From Salminus brasiliensis (lineage: Eukaryota; Chordata; Actinopteri; Characiformes; Bryconidae), in NCBI RefSeq assembly GCF_030463535.1, contig NC_132894.1, positions 28,416,625 to 28,480,624 on the forward strand: DNA of 64,000 nt, read 5' to 3'. Positions 1 through 12,697 of the stretch are shown in pieces. A program made the position numbers and the translations under genes. How positions within the stretch are numbered: the stretch's first letter is position 1; each line of letters starts with the position of its first letter. The notes beneath the pieces are model-generated. The model worked only from the letters and a program-made list of their open reading frames with translations, was not told where the DNA came from and searched no databases.

Positions 1-3000
1 ACTTACATTTGTCTGGCCAGCAGCCTGTCAGTTAATGTTTTGATTCACGGCTCTGTTCTCATAACGCCAAGCAGGTTGCTTGTTATGTTACTACTCAATT
101 AATCTTGATAGTACACTCTTACAAATTAGGGTTCCTAAATGATCGTCAGCTTTGGTGTATCGTTATGAAAAACGTTATGTCTAGAAAAAACAAACTTTAT
201 TCGTTATGGAACCTTCACATTCTTTTACACTTTAAGAAGGTTCTAGCATATCTGTACACTGGTGTTTCTAATAAGATGGTCAATGAGTGTGTCAACGTTC
301 ACACACATACGCACACAACTGTGTGTTGTGTTTGTAAGGTGGTAATACGATTCGGACGTGACAACAACCTTAGTGTGAAAGAAGTAGTTGAATTTGCATG
401 TGTATCGTAACACGCTGGGTCTACAGGTCATAGGGGTCTACCAGCAGTGGCAGAAATCCCAGTCTACAGTCCCACTCTTGACTTTCACGGTTTTGCTTCC
501 AGGCAAGAATTGCTTCTAGAAGCTAACACAGGGTTCCAATGCAACCAATTTCTGAAAGAACACTCCACAAGGAACTGCATACAACGAGAAGAGTGGTACT
601 CAAGAGGCCTTTGCTTACTTCAGCTTAAGAATTATGAGAACTTCCACTTGCAGTTGCCACTGCTGGTAGACCCATATGACCGTACACTTCTATACGCCTG
701 CAGATTCAGCTACTTCCTTCACACTACGGCCTTTGGCACGCCCAAATCTCAACCTATGAATCCTGTATCCTGTATAAATACCTTGCAAAGGTATTGCAAA
801 AAGAACAGTCCACATCTGTACCCTTAAGTGGTTCTTCAGTGGTTCTTTCAATGGGTCTTTGTAGTATATAGATTCATGACAACATAAATAAGCTCCAAAA
901 GGATTCATCCTTGAACCCTTTCCAGACTCAAACCTACAAAAGAAACCATTATTGACATATAATTCCGAAAAGAGCCAGAATTTACTTGAATTTCCAAAGG
1001 GAACCATTCTTAACACACACTTCCGAAAGACACTATCATTGACATGAAATTCCGAGACCATAATTAGCATGGCATTCTGAAAGAAACTGTCTTTAACAGC
1101 TGAACAGTTCCTTAAGGAATCTTACATATGCTAATAAAAACCACTTCTTTGTAATGCTGCCCCTTCTGCCCTGTGCCGCAGTTCTTCTATCCAGTCTGGC
1201 CTGGAGTGCATCTGCAAAACCCAATTACCTGAACCCTATTGATCACTAGAACATCCTTATTACACTGAGATTAGATACCAAAGTTATGTTCTAAGTACAG
1301 CCGGCAGTATTAAGGAGAGCTCTGAAATATTGATCAGATTTCCAAAGAGAAAAATCATGGAGGAAGTAAATTACTCCCAAAGGACATGTGTGAAATTAAA
1401 CATGCAGTGCAGCTTGGCTCAGCTCCATAGACTGAGTGGTTTGGACAGTTTTTGTTGTTTTGGCTCCCTGTTTCACAACACAGTTTGAGTTTAGTTTGAG
1501 GGTTACATCTATATTAACACAGTATATCCATATAATTTGTCAATGCTTCAAAATCTGTGCTGCTGCTGTTGGCAGTTCCATGATCATTAAATACAAGCTG
1601 ATGTGGTGATTCACTTTCAATTATCAGCAGTTCCACAATGTTCTCCACATGTTCCTTATTCTATTATTCTGATACAGATTCATCTTCTTCTCACCTCTCT
1701 CCATCTCCAAAAGACTGATAAACCCAGAACTCTACTGTGAACGGCAAACCGTGATGGTCTTGCTGGCATTGTTTTCTCTGTATGATGGTTCTCTGTATGA
1801 TAGCATTTGACACATCTACATCTTTTACAGCTTTCTTTATTTATTTGGCTTTTCCTCTGCTAATTGTTCCTGTCAGGACATTACCTTGTATCTCCAACAG
1901 TATTTTATCAACAGTAGCTTTACTTTGGAGTAATAGAAACACTCATTAAATACCTGGAATCAAATAGTATTACAATTATTTCCAGAAAATAGTGTTTTTT
2001 TCTGTTTTTCAGGCTTCTGATGGCCTTCTTTACCTGATGGCTTGCCATTGTAACTACGTTGGACTTCAGACAGCATAAGTCAAATGCAAATTCACATCTG
2101 TACCCTTAAAATTGGTTCTTCAAGCGTTCTTTGGCAAAACGAAAGGTTATATTATACAGAGCCATCACAACATTAATAACTGTCTGAATGTTTAAATGTT
2201 TCTTTGCTTAAATACAGGTTCTTGTTACTAGTCCTTTGTGTTACAAGAACCTTGCCTTAATGGACTAGTAATACATTGACACAGCTGGCCTTCAAACTAA
2301 CGTCTCTTAACCGGTTCTTTCATTGCACATATGGTTCTAAAGGGAAAAATCTAAAGGTTCTTCACAGATGAACCTGTACTCCTGATTCCTTCATAGCTCA
2401 CTTGATTTAGTTGAACACGCACTTGATTTAGATTTGACAGTCTGCATAGGCATGGATTCATTTCACACCCAGTGTACTGAGTACAGAGTGAATAAAACTG
2501 TTGCTGTCCAGTTATTTATGGACTTACTGTACTCGCTATGTGTATGGAGCTAAAGTGACCTCTTTTGGATCTATATAAGAATTGCAACCCTCTTCTCTTT
2601 TTATCGTATCTAATGCTGTTACGCCCCCACTTCTTTAAAAAAGAGTCGGTGCAGTTATTGATAAAGTTATTGATAGAGTGGTTGAAACAAGACAGATCAC
2701 ACAGTCAGTGATATGACACTTTCCAAAAAGTGCTTTAACAACAGTGGAAGTGTAACAGTATGTCCAGAAAAGCGAAAATTCATACAGGTTACAATTTACA
2801 ATTCAACCCTAATTATTCAGTTAGCTTAAAGCATGCTATTAACTGATTACTGTGCATGATTTTGTACCTGCTGTGAAACTAATATGTAAGTTACGTGTTT
2901 ATGAAGTGTGGAATTGTATAGGTTTGCTTTCAAACCTTTAGGGGCATTTTTATATAAATATATAAATATATTTTCTCAACTAAAAAAAGTATCAAGTCAA

Positions 3001-3240
3001 ATTCTTTCCATGTATTAAGTTATATTAATTCAAATAGTCAATTTCTGACCATCTGAATATCTAAACATTCAATGGAGCATATAACAAATTAAACATAACA
3101 GTGTAGTTCAAACCAACTGTCAAACCTGCAAATGTAGCCTTTACTGCATTTATATTAGTTAAACCCCCTGCAAGTGTCTTCTCTTTCAGTAATTAAGCTA
3201 ATGATTTACAGTTCTAGAACTATAAGTGTTATCAGATTTT
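1..3240. other. Intergenic, AT-rich, degenerate repeats, no gene seen
   Basis: No convincing coding exon is visible; the short open frames lack recognisable domains. About 245-300 resembles the end of a common fish repeat (the phrase taataagatggtcaatgagtg) next to a short CA-rich stretch. About 800-1090 and 2098-2370 share wording such as 'tgtaccctta', 'ggttcttcaa' and 'ggttcttt', so they look like diverged copies of one small non-autonomous element. Inside 900-1090 a unit of roughly 50 bases ('gaaccatt...attgacat...aattccgaaa') recurs in degenerate form. The rest looks like unique intergenic DNA. Confidence 0.5.
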
Positions 3241-3279
3241 CTATTGTAAAGGGACCTAATTGTTTTCTGACTTGATAAT

Positions 3280-3570
3280 ATTTGTGCTCAGGTCTTGGTC
3301 TTGGTCTCGTTGCTATTTGTACTCGCACCTGTCTTAGACTCATTTGTATTTGTGCTCAGGCTTGTCTTGGTCTTATTGGCATTTCCAACTGGGAGTTATT
3401 ATTTGCACTTGGATGCATTGGCATTTGTTCTCTGTCTTCGACCTTGTAAATGTCTGAACTTGGACCTGATTCAGACTCTTTATTATTTGTTCTCAGACTT
3501 GTATTGGACTCATTAATGTTTGTACTTAGACTGATGTTGGATTTATTGGTATTTATATTCAGACTTTAAC
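3280..3570. repeat. Degenerate minisatellite, about 33-bp unit
   Basis: A unit close to 'atttgt.ctcagacttgtcttggactcattggt' recurs with many substitutions: atttgtgctcagg, atttgtactcgca, atttgtgctcagg, atttgttctcaga, tttgtacttaga, atttatattcaga. The open frame on the + strand here (3295-3516) is low complexity and follows from the repeat. Weaker traces continue to about 3740. Confidence 0.65.
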
Positions 3571-3740
3571 TTGATAGTATTTGTACCTACATATCTTTGT
3601 ACATAGCTGTGAATGATTAGTGTTTGCATGTGTTCTGGAGTTGTTAGTATTTGACGTATCTTGCACCCAGTAGTATTTTTTTCAATTTTGGAATTGTAGG
3701 CATGTGTACTCTTGTCTTGGAATTGCTACTATTTGTACAC

Positions 3741-5690
3741 TACATTTTCTTTATTTTAGTCTCTAAAATAAAGTCTCCAACCACCATTACAAATATGTAA
3801 CAAATATATAAAATCTGATTATTTTTGTTTAATGATTAGCACTTTATTAAACTATTAAAATCAGTTCAATATCATTTCAATATGTTACACACAGGTAAAA
3901 CAAACTGTAAAACACAACATAAACAAGAATAGCTAATTCAATAAATACATATTTCAGGGAGTAAAAACAAAATATATACAAAATATTATAAGTGTATTGT
4001 CTTCTTATTAACTGCCAGCAGTGCAACTCAAAAACAAAGCATTGCGTCTGATTTGTTTGATTTAGTTCATGACAATTAAATTGGGCATTGATTGGATTCA
4101 TTCTGAGGGGCTCTGAATGCCAATACACTTGCGATCTGAGAACTACATCCACACAAATAGACTTCTGAAGCCATATTCTAAACCAGTGGTTAAAACCACA
4201 ACCATCTCCAGGAGAGCCTGTACTTTCCTGCAGGTTTCAAATCCAACCTAAATCTAACAAACCCCATTAAGCCAATGAAGAACCTCTAAAGGCAGTAATT
4301 AATTGGTAATTAGGGTTGGATCCAAAGCTCTCCAGGAACAAGGTGAGACTGTTCTTCTAAACCGGTGGTTTCCAACCCTGGTCTTGGAGGACCACGTGCC
4401 CTGCATATGTTAGTATATACCCTGCTCCCAACACCCCTGGTCCAGCTAATCATCTAATTAACAAGCCATTCCTGAGTTGAAGATTATGTGTAAGAGCAGG
4501 AAGCCACCAAAATGTGCATGTGCTAGGACCAGGGTTCTGAAATTTGAATCCATATCACTTCTGTCTTCAGTTCTTCTTTATTTGTGTTGTCTTAAGTGAA
4601 TTTATATAGGGATACAGCTCACTTCTGGCAGCAAACAATTCGACAAGGGAGTGGGAGCAGATAAGGCCCTCTTCACTTGATCTTGACTAGTCCTTGTAAC
4701 TGCCTGTAAAACTGAAAAGTAAATGAGGTTATTGAAATGTGGACAGCATGTGAACCCTTGGTGGTACATCTACAGCATATAACACTGGGGTATTTGTATT
4801 TGTATATTGACTCTGTGTTCCACCATGTGTAGTGGGTGTAGAGGTGGGTAAGCACCACCTCTTATGCTAGCATGCTAATTCCACCAAGCTGTTGTACAGT
4901 GGAGGAATTCTCATTAGCACCCACTCAGTGCTGTCAGGGCTGCTTGAGTAGGTGGTGTTCCAGCTGCACAATGAATAAAATTCACAAGTTCTTCACCTTG
5001 GAAGAACAAGAAGGTGTGAAAACAGATTTGGAAAGCTTGACGGTATTCTTTAAATATTCGTAAAACACCGTTCTTGCAAATGGAAAGGGTTCTTGCTTTT
5101 CCACATTTTTATGAGAAATCGCTCTGGATCTGACTTCAAGAACTCCACTGGGTGGTACTACAGATTACTGAGAAACATCATCATCAGAAAAAAATCTAGG
5201 CTTATTACATCACACTTACAAGGCTCAGAGAGGCACAAAGTGGCGGTGCTGGGGCCTCCGGAGGGAAGATGAAGGGTTATGTGGTGTGCAGATCTCAGTT
5301 GTTTTTCCAGCAGCACAGGCGGATCCTGCCTTATTTGTATTTACAACAGCAGGAGGGTGGAGAGGGAGTCATTAGGTTGGAGAGCAAGGCACTGCTTCTC
5401 TGTCTCCAGGTGGCAGATTGCTACCATCAATATGTCTACTCAGGCAAAGAAGCCTGGCCTCCATAGAGAGACCCTTTAGGCTGGAGAGAGAGAGTCCGTT
5501 TTCAATCCTTCTTTTAGTTTGTGCCAGTTGAGGGAATTCCTTGATAAGCAAGACAACTTTTAAAGGACTGCTTGTTTTTGCAGTACACACACACACACTA
5601 CCTTATATTCACTATGTGTACTGTATAAGTATTTGGGTACTCTTATGTCTTAATCATTAAATTCTGGGCTTTTATTCAGACTCATTGCCA
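3741..5690. other. Intergenic with hAT-like MITE pieces
   Basis: Around 4175-4320 and 4360-4540 are two adjacent pieces of a common fish non-autonomous DNA element. They are recognised by phrases such as 'accagtggtt', 'gctctccagga', 'ccaaccctggtcttggagga' and 'aattaacaagcc'. A related degenerate piece lies at about 24435-24560. The rest (4560-5690) contains only short frames without recognisable domains. Confidence 0.5.
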
Positions 5691-5694
5691 CAGC

Positions 5695-5765
5695 ATCTAG
5701 CCAGGCAGTCTGCCTTTACAAACACTGAATTCCAGCCTGGTGCTGTAACAGGATGCCATTGTTAG
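5695..5765 (+). mobile_element. Tc1-like transposon fragment
   Basis: The string 'gcatctagcc...gcagtctgcctttacaaacac.tgaattcc...tggtgctgtaa' parallels the 5' part of the larger Tc1-like element at 9455-9540, so this is a short relic of the same family. Flanking sequence to 6060 may also belong to it. Confidence 0.5.
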
Positions 5766-6082
5766 GCCCGTCACAATAATTATGTTATTGACTGATCGAA
5801 CAAAATATGGACATGACCTTAATAGATTTCCCTGAGCTCGATATTGCCCATTGTGTTTATTTGCATGTATTTTAGTATTGACATTGCTTTTAGCCCATTG
5901 CACTCTGTCGGCGGTGAGGGCAGGTCTGTGAGTGTGACTCAGTGTTTTCCTACATCTGATGTTTAGGAAAAAAGTGCAGTCATACAGTGACCAATGCGTC
6001 AATAGCAACCTCAACCAGATGAGTATCAACTGTTCCCTACCCCAAAACACCTAATCCAATTCCTAAAGGGCTTGCTATGCTT

Positions 6083-6296
6083 GGGGCAGTGGTGGCTTAG
6101 CAGTTAGAGCTCTGGGCTATTGATGACAGGGTTGTGGGTTCAACACCTATGCTCTGCAAGCTGCCACTGTTGGGCCCTTGAGCAAGGCCCTTTAACGTCA
6201 CTGCTCACCGCTCTGGGTGTGTGTTTGCTACCACAGATGGGTCAAATGCAGAGGACACATTTTGCTATACACAGTACAGTGACAAATATATGCACC
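6083..6296 (+). mobile_element. tRNA-derived SINE (family A)
   Basis: The head has a Pol III A-box-like stretch (tggcttagcagttagagct) and a B-box-like ggttgtgggttcaac. The body then runs 'ctgccactgttgggcccttgagcaaggccc', and the 3' part ends in 'gacaaatatatgcacc'. Four other copies of this family lie in the window, on both strands, which supports mobility. Confidence 0.8.
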
Positions 6297-6528
6297 AATA
6301 CTTTATGACAAGAGGTCTAATAGTTATGTACAACTGATATTGTGTTCATGCAGATTTATTTAATGAAAGGCTTATATGGGTGTCGTGTAACCTTATGAAC
6401 ACTGGCATTTAGTGTGTTACCTAAAGAGGGAACTAGACATTTATATTTACCTAGAAATCTTTATCTAAATATTTACCCGGCAGAATCTAGAATATTAATT
6501 TTATACATTCGAAAACTGTCTGTTAGTT

Positions 6529-7183
6529 TTGTCAGGCCCTCATTATCGCGCCCTCCCCCGGGGCGTTCTCGAGCCGCCACCCACAGGCCCGAATTGTGTT
6601 CATTGCTGTTTATTTGTGTTCACTCACGGTTTATTGTTTGCTCATGTGTTTCACCTGGGACTGGGAGTACTTAAGGGGCTCTACTCTTACCATTTGTTGC
6701 CGTGAATTGAATCTTGAGGAATCTCCTTTATGCTCTGCGATTCCTCACATGTTGATGGTGTGTTCAGGTTGGCGAGAGTTCTGTTCGTAGGAGGATTTGT
6801 AGTGTAATTCTAGAGGCAAGCGAGGTACGTTCACTTCCTGTTCATGTTACTAGGCAACCTCAGTTCTAGGCAGTTTCGACTAGTTCAGGTTAGGTTGGCC
6901 TCGTTTTCTAGTCAGGCAGCTGACTCCCCAGCTACCTCAGTTGGTACAGAGAGCTCGGCTCTGCCCTCAGTTTATATCTGCCCTTTCTGCCCAAGCCAGG
7001 CTTGTGGCTTTATGTTGAGTCCCCTCTTTAGTTCTCCCCCTCATTAATCACCTGTTCAGCTCCCTGCTCCTCCCAGTCCCTGGTCCGTTGTGTTCGCCCT
7101 TTTTGTTTACCACTCCTTAAACTATCTAGCTTTGATTCCATCTCTGCAAGTGTTCATCCCTTCTTGTCTGGCCGGACACACCA
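6529..7183 (+). mobile_element. Probable solo LTR (Gypsy-like), uncertain
   Basis: The segment opens with TGTCAGGCCC, has a C-rich early part and a promoter-like 'gggagtacttaaggggct', and closes around 'tctggccggacaca', giving TG...CA ends as in retroviral-type LTRs. No gag or pol coding sequence follows, so a solo LTR is the simplest reading. I could not identify a clean target-site duplication, and the limits are approximate. Confidence 0.45.
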
Positions 7184-9360
7184 TGACCAAGTATTTTTAG
7201 TTTTTTCAGTTCTCATTAAGTGTTGCATCTCTATATAAGTTTAGAAATTTATATTCAAGTTTTTACAATAAAATTTGCATATTTGTTGCTGTTTTTAAGC
7301 AGTTGTGTAGCACCTGAACACCCACAGTGTTAAAATTGCAATGTATTTTCTTTATCCTGGTCCCCACAAATTACATATCCACATGTACACTCACAGTTAT
7401 GTCTATATTTGATGAAGCTCTTCCTTGTTTCCATTACATTGAGTTTGTATTTTAGTTTTTGAGGGTGTTTGGCTGTGCGACCATCTCAATGTCCCCACAA
7501 TGTCACATTTTTACTTTTCCATCAACTTGCAACATGTTTGGTCCCCGCAAGGAGCTAAATACCTGGGCACACACATACACACACTTACAATTAAGCCTGT
7601 GTAGATGTTTTAATCATGAAGTTCTTCCTGTTTAATATTTTATTGAAGACAGTGCAGCATTATCACAGCTGTAGTGAGTTTAACTTCTCCTGACAGCACT
7701 CAGACGTCAGCAGTCTCGCCGATCTTGTAATCACTAGTGGCAGGTGACACGTCACTGATCTGTCCACACCTTTCATCCTATGGCAGCTCTGATGAGCCGG
7801 AGCAGGAACAAGCGAGAGGGATTTTGTTCTTTAAAAACGTGCCCCAGGCTACTGTCTCCAGCTCTAACACATCTTCATAAGGTCGTGCCCATCTGTCTCA
7901 GAAGTTATCGTCCCGGACACTTTAATCCTGCAGTGCAGAAACTGCCCTCATTTCTCTCAAACTGTGCGCATTAAAGGACCCAGTTCACCATGTTGGTGTT
8001 TTTCTCCTGAAGTGTACCTGTATCGTCGACTGTATATCATCACTTTCATGCAAAATAAATCATCTCCAAAATATCAACTTTTCAGCAAAAGGGAAAATAA
8101 AACTTCACTACTAGTCAGTGTACGAGTTATTTTAGAATTTCTATTGGTCCAGTCATCATGAAATCTTGACACACTGTAAAGATTATGCCAAAAATGGAGA
8201 TACAAGGTTTCTACCTCTCTTCATTCTGTAGGATTGAAGGTCACGACTACAACGATTCATTCAAAAGAGACTCTTGTAGCAGGTCAGTTTCCGTGTATGG
8301 GTTTTATGGGCTGGAGAATAAATGGTACTTTGGGTATAATGTATGCATAATAGGGGTGTAACAGTATGTGTATTTGTACACACAACCAGACCTTTTCACA
8401 CACTCACATATAAGGTAAATGTAGCATAGCCTATTCACCTACCATGTGTGATTTGGGAAAGTGAAAGGAAACTGGAGCACCCAGAGGAAAAACACCACAA
8501 GTCCTCACAGACAGAGACCTGAGCGAGGATCAGACCCACAAACCTCAGGCCTCAGGTACCCTAAAATGTCAGTAATTTTGAAAAGTTGAATGTACTTTAT
8601 TGAGCGTAACAACTCATATTAACTACTATTTAAAAAAAAATGGGAGGGCTAAAAAGTCTTAATTCATTAAAACATTAATGGCTCACGCATTGTAGTATCA
8701 CATTTCAGAGCCCCTTCCCAGCTACACCAATGTTTTTGGGACGTGAGGTGTCTAGCTTGCTGCTAGTCACACTTCAGCTACTGGCTATTATAGCAAGTAC
8801 AGCATGAGCACCACACTTAAAATCTCTTAAAATAATTTCTGCCAAACTCTAAAGAACACTAAGGAAACACCTGATTGTCCATGTTCTGAGCTCCAAATGC
8901 CTGTGTACATCTTTTCAAATCTGCACGAATCCTATACAGTGCCTTTTGAATTGATTGCAGTGGTGGAAATCAAACTAAGTGATGCGGATGCTGAAAATAA
9001 AACCGTGTACTGCTGTTTATCCTTTGAACGCGTGGGAGGGCTTAGCCCCCCTCACCCATTAATACCAGCCAACCCTGAAAAACAAATACAATACAAAACA
9101 ACCTTTGTGTACTCAGACTTAAATAAATGGAGTACATACAGTCCTTAATATAACTGTGTCATTGAGTTTGCCTCAAATAAATTATCCTGAAGGTCAGTTC
9201 TGTACCTCCAAAGGAAACTGGTGAGCATTATTAGGCAAAAAAAAGACTTGGCATTTCAGAGGATTTTTGACTGCCTCATGCATCACTGACCACTGCAATC
9301 ACTCAACAAAATTGTTTGTGTTATGTTGCACTGATGGAGGTTAACAAATAAATGTAATAC
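7184..9360. other. Intergenic, no gene seen
   Basis: About 7310-7580 carries the phrases 'ggtccccaca', 'tgtccccacaatgtcaca' and 'gctaaatacctggg' of a common fish interspersed repeat. The remainder (7600-9360) looks single-copy. Frames there are short and carry no domain I recognise. Confidence 0.45.
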
Positions 9361-9829
9361 ACTACATGCGCAAAAGTATTAGGACATATCTTTTAATCAT
9401 CAAATTCAAGTGTTTGTGTGACCCATTCTCACAGGTCTAAAAAATCAAGCATCTAGCCATGAAGTCTACCTTTACACACATTATTGAATTAGTGTTTCTA
9501 AAGGACTTACTGAATTCCGGTGTGGTTCTGTAATGGGAGCCAACAAGTCAACCGGTGAAATGTCTTCCCTCCTAGATATTTCACCAACAGCTGTGAGTGC
9601 TATAATTGAAAAGTGGAAGCATTTAGGAACCACAGCAACTCAGCCACGGCATGACAGACCACGTAAAGTTACAGAGCAGGGTGGCGGAGTGCTGAGGTGC
9701 ATAGTGTATAAAAGTCACCAACGCTCTGCTGACGCAATAACTGCAGATTTGTGCTTGGTGATGTAAAGCTTGTGTACAGCTGCTCAGCCATGCAAACCCA
9801 TGCCATGAAGCTGTGGTTGTGTACTGTGG

Positions 9830-10056
9830 TTGGTGTGGCGCAACAGATAACACCGCTACCCGCTGCTGAGCTACCACACCATGTGGGAGACTGGGGTTCG
9901 ATTCCAAGGCTGGGTGGCTGTGCTGCGCTACACCAATAAGAGTCCTTGGGCAAGACTCCTAACACTATGCTGACCCACATCTGTAATACGAGTTACCTTG
10001 TAAGTTGCTCTGAATAAGAGCCTCTGCTAAATGCCATAAATGTAAATGTAAATGCA
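9830..10056 (+). mobile_element. tRNA-derived SINE (family B) nested in Tc1
   Basis: It has an A-box-like tggcgcaacagataacaccg and a B-box-like ggttcgattcc. The tail is 'gagcctctgctaaatgcc' followed by aaatgtaaatg repeats, a typical fish SINE ending shared with LINE 3' ends. It interrupts the Tc1-like element and is flanked by a 61-bp inverted pair of host-element sequence (9754-9814 and 10091-10152). Confidence 0.75.
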
Positions 10057-10365
10057 AACCATTAACATCAGCACAGAAACTGTTCCCTAGGAGCTTCATG
10101 GCATGGGTTTGCATGGCTGAGCAGCTGTACACACAGTTTACATCACCAAGCATTGGATGGAGTGATATAAAGTATACTGCTAAAAAAAAAAGTGTGAAAG
10201 CGTGTTCTGTGGAGAGGCAAATTCAAGCTTCTCTATCTGGCAGTCTGATGGGTGAGTCTGGATTTGGTAAATGCCAGGAGAACGTTACCTGCCTGACTGT
10301 AAAGTTTGGTGGATGGGGGATAATGCTATGGCGTTGTTTTTCAGAGCTTTCTTTTCACTGAGTTC

Positions 10366-10784
10366 CAGCAGCCGTTTGGAAAAAGAGGCGCTGGCTGGCT
10401 GGCTGGCTGGCTGTACACATATCTTAGGAGGCATGCGTCGGTCTTCACCAGTTTAGTGTTGAAAGTATTGCATATGATATGGGAAAAATATATGTGTGGG
10501 TTGGGAATTGGCGACACTGCAACAGGCTTTGCAAGTAAGGATCTGTAATATAATGGAAGGAATTTATACTTAGGGTGTTTTTACACCTGCACTTTTTAAT
10601 CCGGTTAGGATTACAGTAATTGCACTCGGATGCAGACCAAAACAATTGAGTGCATAAAAGTTAAGAGGCTCCTGACAAAAGGTGGTCTTGGTGCCTGAGA
10701 AATGTAGAAAAGTAGATCTCAATATTTGTTTTTTTTTTTCTGAATATTTACCTATTTTCTCCCCATGATACATGATACATGATA
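10366..10784 (+). mobile_element. Long SINE-like element, 5'-truncated copy (family C)
   Basis: This copy is nearly identical, in the opposite orientation, to 11763-12172. Shared landmarks are 'aaaaagaggcgctggctggc', 'aggcatgcgtcggtcttcac', 'gggttgggaattggcgacac' and the tail 'ttttctccccatgatacatg'. It lacks the tRNA-like head that the second copy has. It is inserted in the transposase region of the Tc1-like element. Confidence 0.7.
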
Positions 10785-11242
10785 CAACATGTCCAGCACA
10801 CCAAGACATGTTGGACAGTTGTACGCTTCCAACTTTACGGAAACAGTTTGGAGTAAGCCCATTTCTGTTCCAGCATAGATGTACCCCAGCGCACAAAGCA
10901 AGATCCATGAAGGCATAGTTAGGTGAGTTTGGTGTGAAAGAACATCTAGGACTTGCCTGAACCTCATCCCCATCAAACACCTTTGGGATGAACTACATTG
11001 CGGCTTGTAAGGCAGGCCCTCTCGTCCGACATCAATGACTGACCTCACAAAAGCTCCTCTGGATGAATGGCCAAATTTCCCACAGGTAGACTCCAGCATA
11101 TTACAGAAAGCATTCCCAGAAGAGTGGAACCTGTTAGAGATGCATTAATATATTAATACCTATGGATTTAGAAAGGGATGTCATAAAATATCTTGTACGT
11201 GTAGTGTGTAGGTGTCCCAAAACTTTCGTCCATATAGTGTAG

Positions 11243-11762
11243 ATGTACATGAGTTTGCCCAGGCTGAATTTCTTACCTCATACCGCTTACTGTGGAAGTT
11301 TAAGCTAATTATCATTGCTAACGGCCTTGCTTTAATTATTAGAAAGTTAATGGATTTTAAATGGCCTCTATCTGTTGAATTTTTAATTTGGAACTGGAAT
11401 TTCTATTAGCTCAAGCAGAGAAAAACAGACGTTTAAGAAAACCTTCCATGCTGTTTCTGCACACGTGGGGTGCTTATCAGAATTCAGCCAGTACAGGAGA
11501 CTGTGCTCGCTGTGGATCAACCCTCTATCTAATCTAAGTCTAAACAAAGGACCCATTTTTCTTGTATTTCATTGTTTTTTTATAAGGTCCAATTGAGGTG
11601 ATAAGTATGTAGATTTATTTACTAAAAATAGCCATTAGATAAATAGCCTTATTATCAACCTGTCTTTGTCCCTTAGAATTAAACAGACTGTTTTTGCTAC
11701 TGTGCCTTTAAGACTAATGTAAGATATGTAAATGAGCTCCTTTCTGATTGGTTGCCATACCT
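11243..11762. other. Intergenic, no gene seen
   Basis: AT-rich sequence between the end of the Tc1-like element and the second family C SINE. I see no gene or repeat that I can name. Confidence 0.4.
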
Positions 11763-12114
11763 CATGTATCATGGGGAGAAAATATTCAGAAAAAAAATAT
11801 ATATATTGATATCTACTTTTCTACATTTCTAAGGCACCAAGACCACCTTTTGTCAGGAGCCTCTTAACTTTTATGCACTCAATTGTTTTGGTCTGCATCC
11901 GAGTGCGATTACTGTAATCCTAACCGGATTAAAAAGTGCAGGTGTAAAAACAACCTAAGTATAAATTCCTTCCATCACATTACAGATCCTTACTTGCAAA
12001 GCCTGTTGTAGTGTCGCCAATTCCCAACCCACACATATATTTTTCCCATATCATATGCAATACTCTCAACACTAAACTGGTGAAGACCGACGCACGCCTC
12101 CTAAGATATGTGCA

Positions 12115-12147
<33 letters not shown>

Positions 12148-12372
12148 CCTCTTTTTCCAAATGGCTGCTGATGCACCATGAAGATGCAAACAACATGCTC
12201 GGAGGAAGTTGCTATGTACCCGACTCTGATGCGTTGGGCATGAATACGCCAGTTGTGCATCCTCTCTGGGCCCTGGTTGGCGATGGCTAGCAGCATGACC
12301 AGGATTCGAACTAGCAATCTATATGGACATGGTGACAGCGCCATATTGCGCTGGATCACTCGCATGCCCCAG
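11763..12372 (-). mobile_element. Long tRNA-derived SINE, full-length-looking copy (family C)
   Basis: Read on the - strand, the head (about 12372-12290) carries a tRNA-like A-box region (tggcgctgtcacc) and the B-box-like agttcgaatcc. The body then includes a short run of (ctgg) repeats, and the tail ends near 'ttttctccccatgatacatg'. Its last 410 bases match the + strand copy at 10366-10784. A more diverged relative lies at 58966-59262. Confidence 0.65.
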
Positions 12373-12697
12373 CAGACTTCCATATTGTTCCACTGGTTCC
12401 TGAAAGCTTTCGTCTAAACTGCTCCGTTAGGAGGAAAAAGGAGAGCAACATCAGCGCTTAACTGTGAGGGGTTTTGAACACAAATGAGAAAAGCATGAGG
12501 TCTCCTTCTGCTCTGATAGACAGCTCACAGATCTCTGAGATGTAGAAGAGAGCTTTATACTAAATGAGGAGATCTTACCCCTGTCTAATATAAATCTTAC
12601 TCAGCTGAGACAGGCGAGATCAGTCCGACCAGAAAGAGATTAAATCACCTGTAAGTTATTTGGAGCACAGGGAGAAAACCCAAGGGTTGAATTACTC

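Larger units (their letters stand above)
9361..11242 (+). mobile_element. Broken Tc1/mariner-type transposon with nested insertions
   Basis: The ends look like inverted terminal repeats. The left end reads ctacatgcgcaaaagtatt. The right end, read on the - strand, begins ctacactatatggacgaaagt. About 9533-9760 encodes a degraded helix-turn-helix DNA-binding part of a transposase (SSLLDISPTAVSAIIEKWK). A later stretch at 10240-10345 matches the catalytic region in style ('ggtggatgggggataatgctatggcg'), and 10790-11130 is the C-terminal and 3' part. The frame is broken. A tRNA-derived SINE (about 9830-10056) and part of another long SINE (about 10366-10784) sit inside it, so the element is an inactive pseudogene older than both. 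Confidence 0.75.

Noticed and set aside
3295-3516. Leu/Val-rich ORF
   Set aside because: It follows from a degenerate 33-bp repeat (33 is a multiple of 3, so the frame stays open).
9533-9766. ORF resembling a functional transposase
   Set aside because: Only the DNA-binding part is open. The rest is interrupted by two SINE-type insertions and frame breaks.
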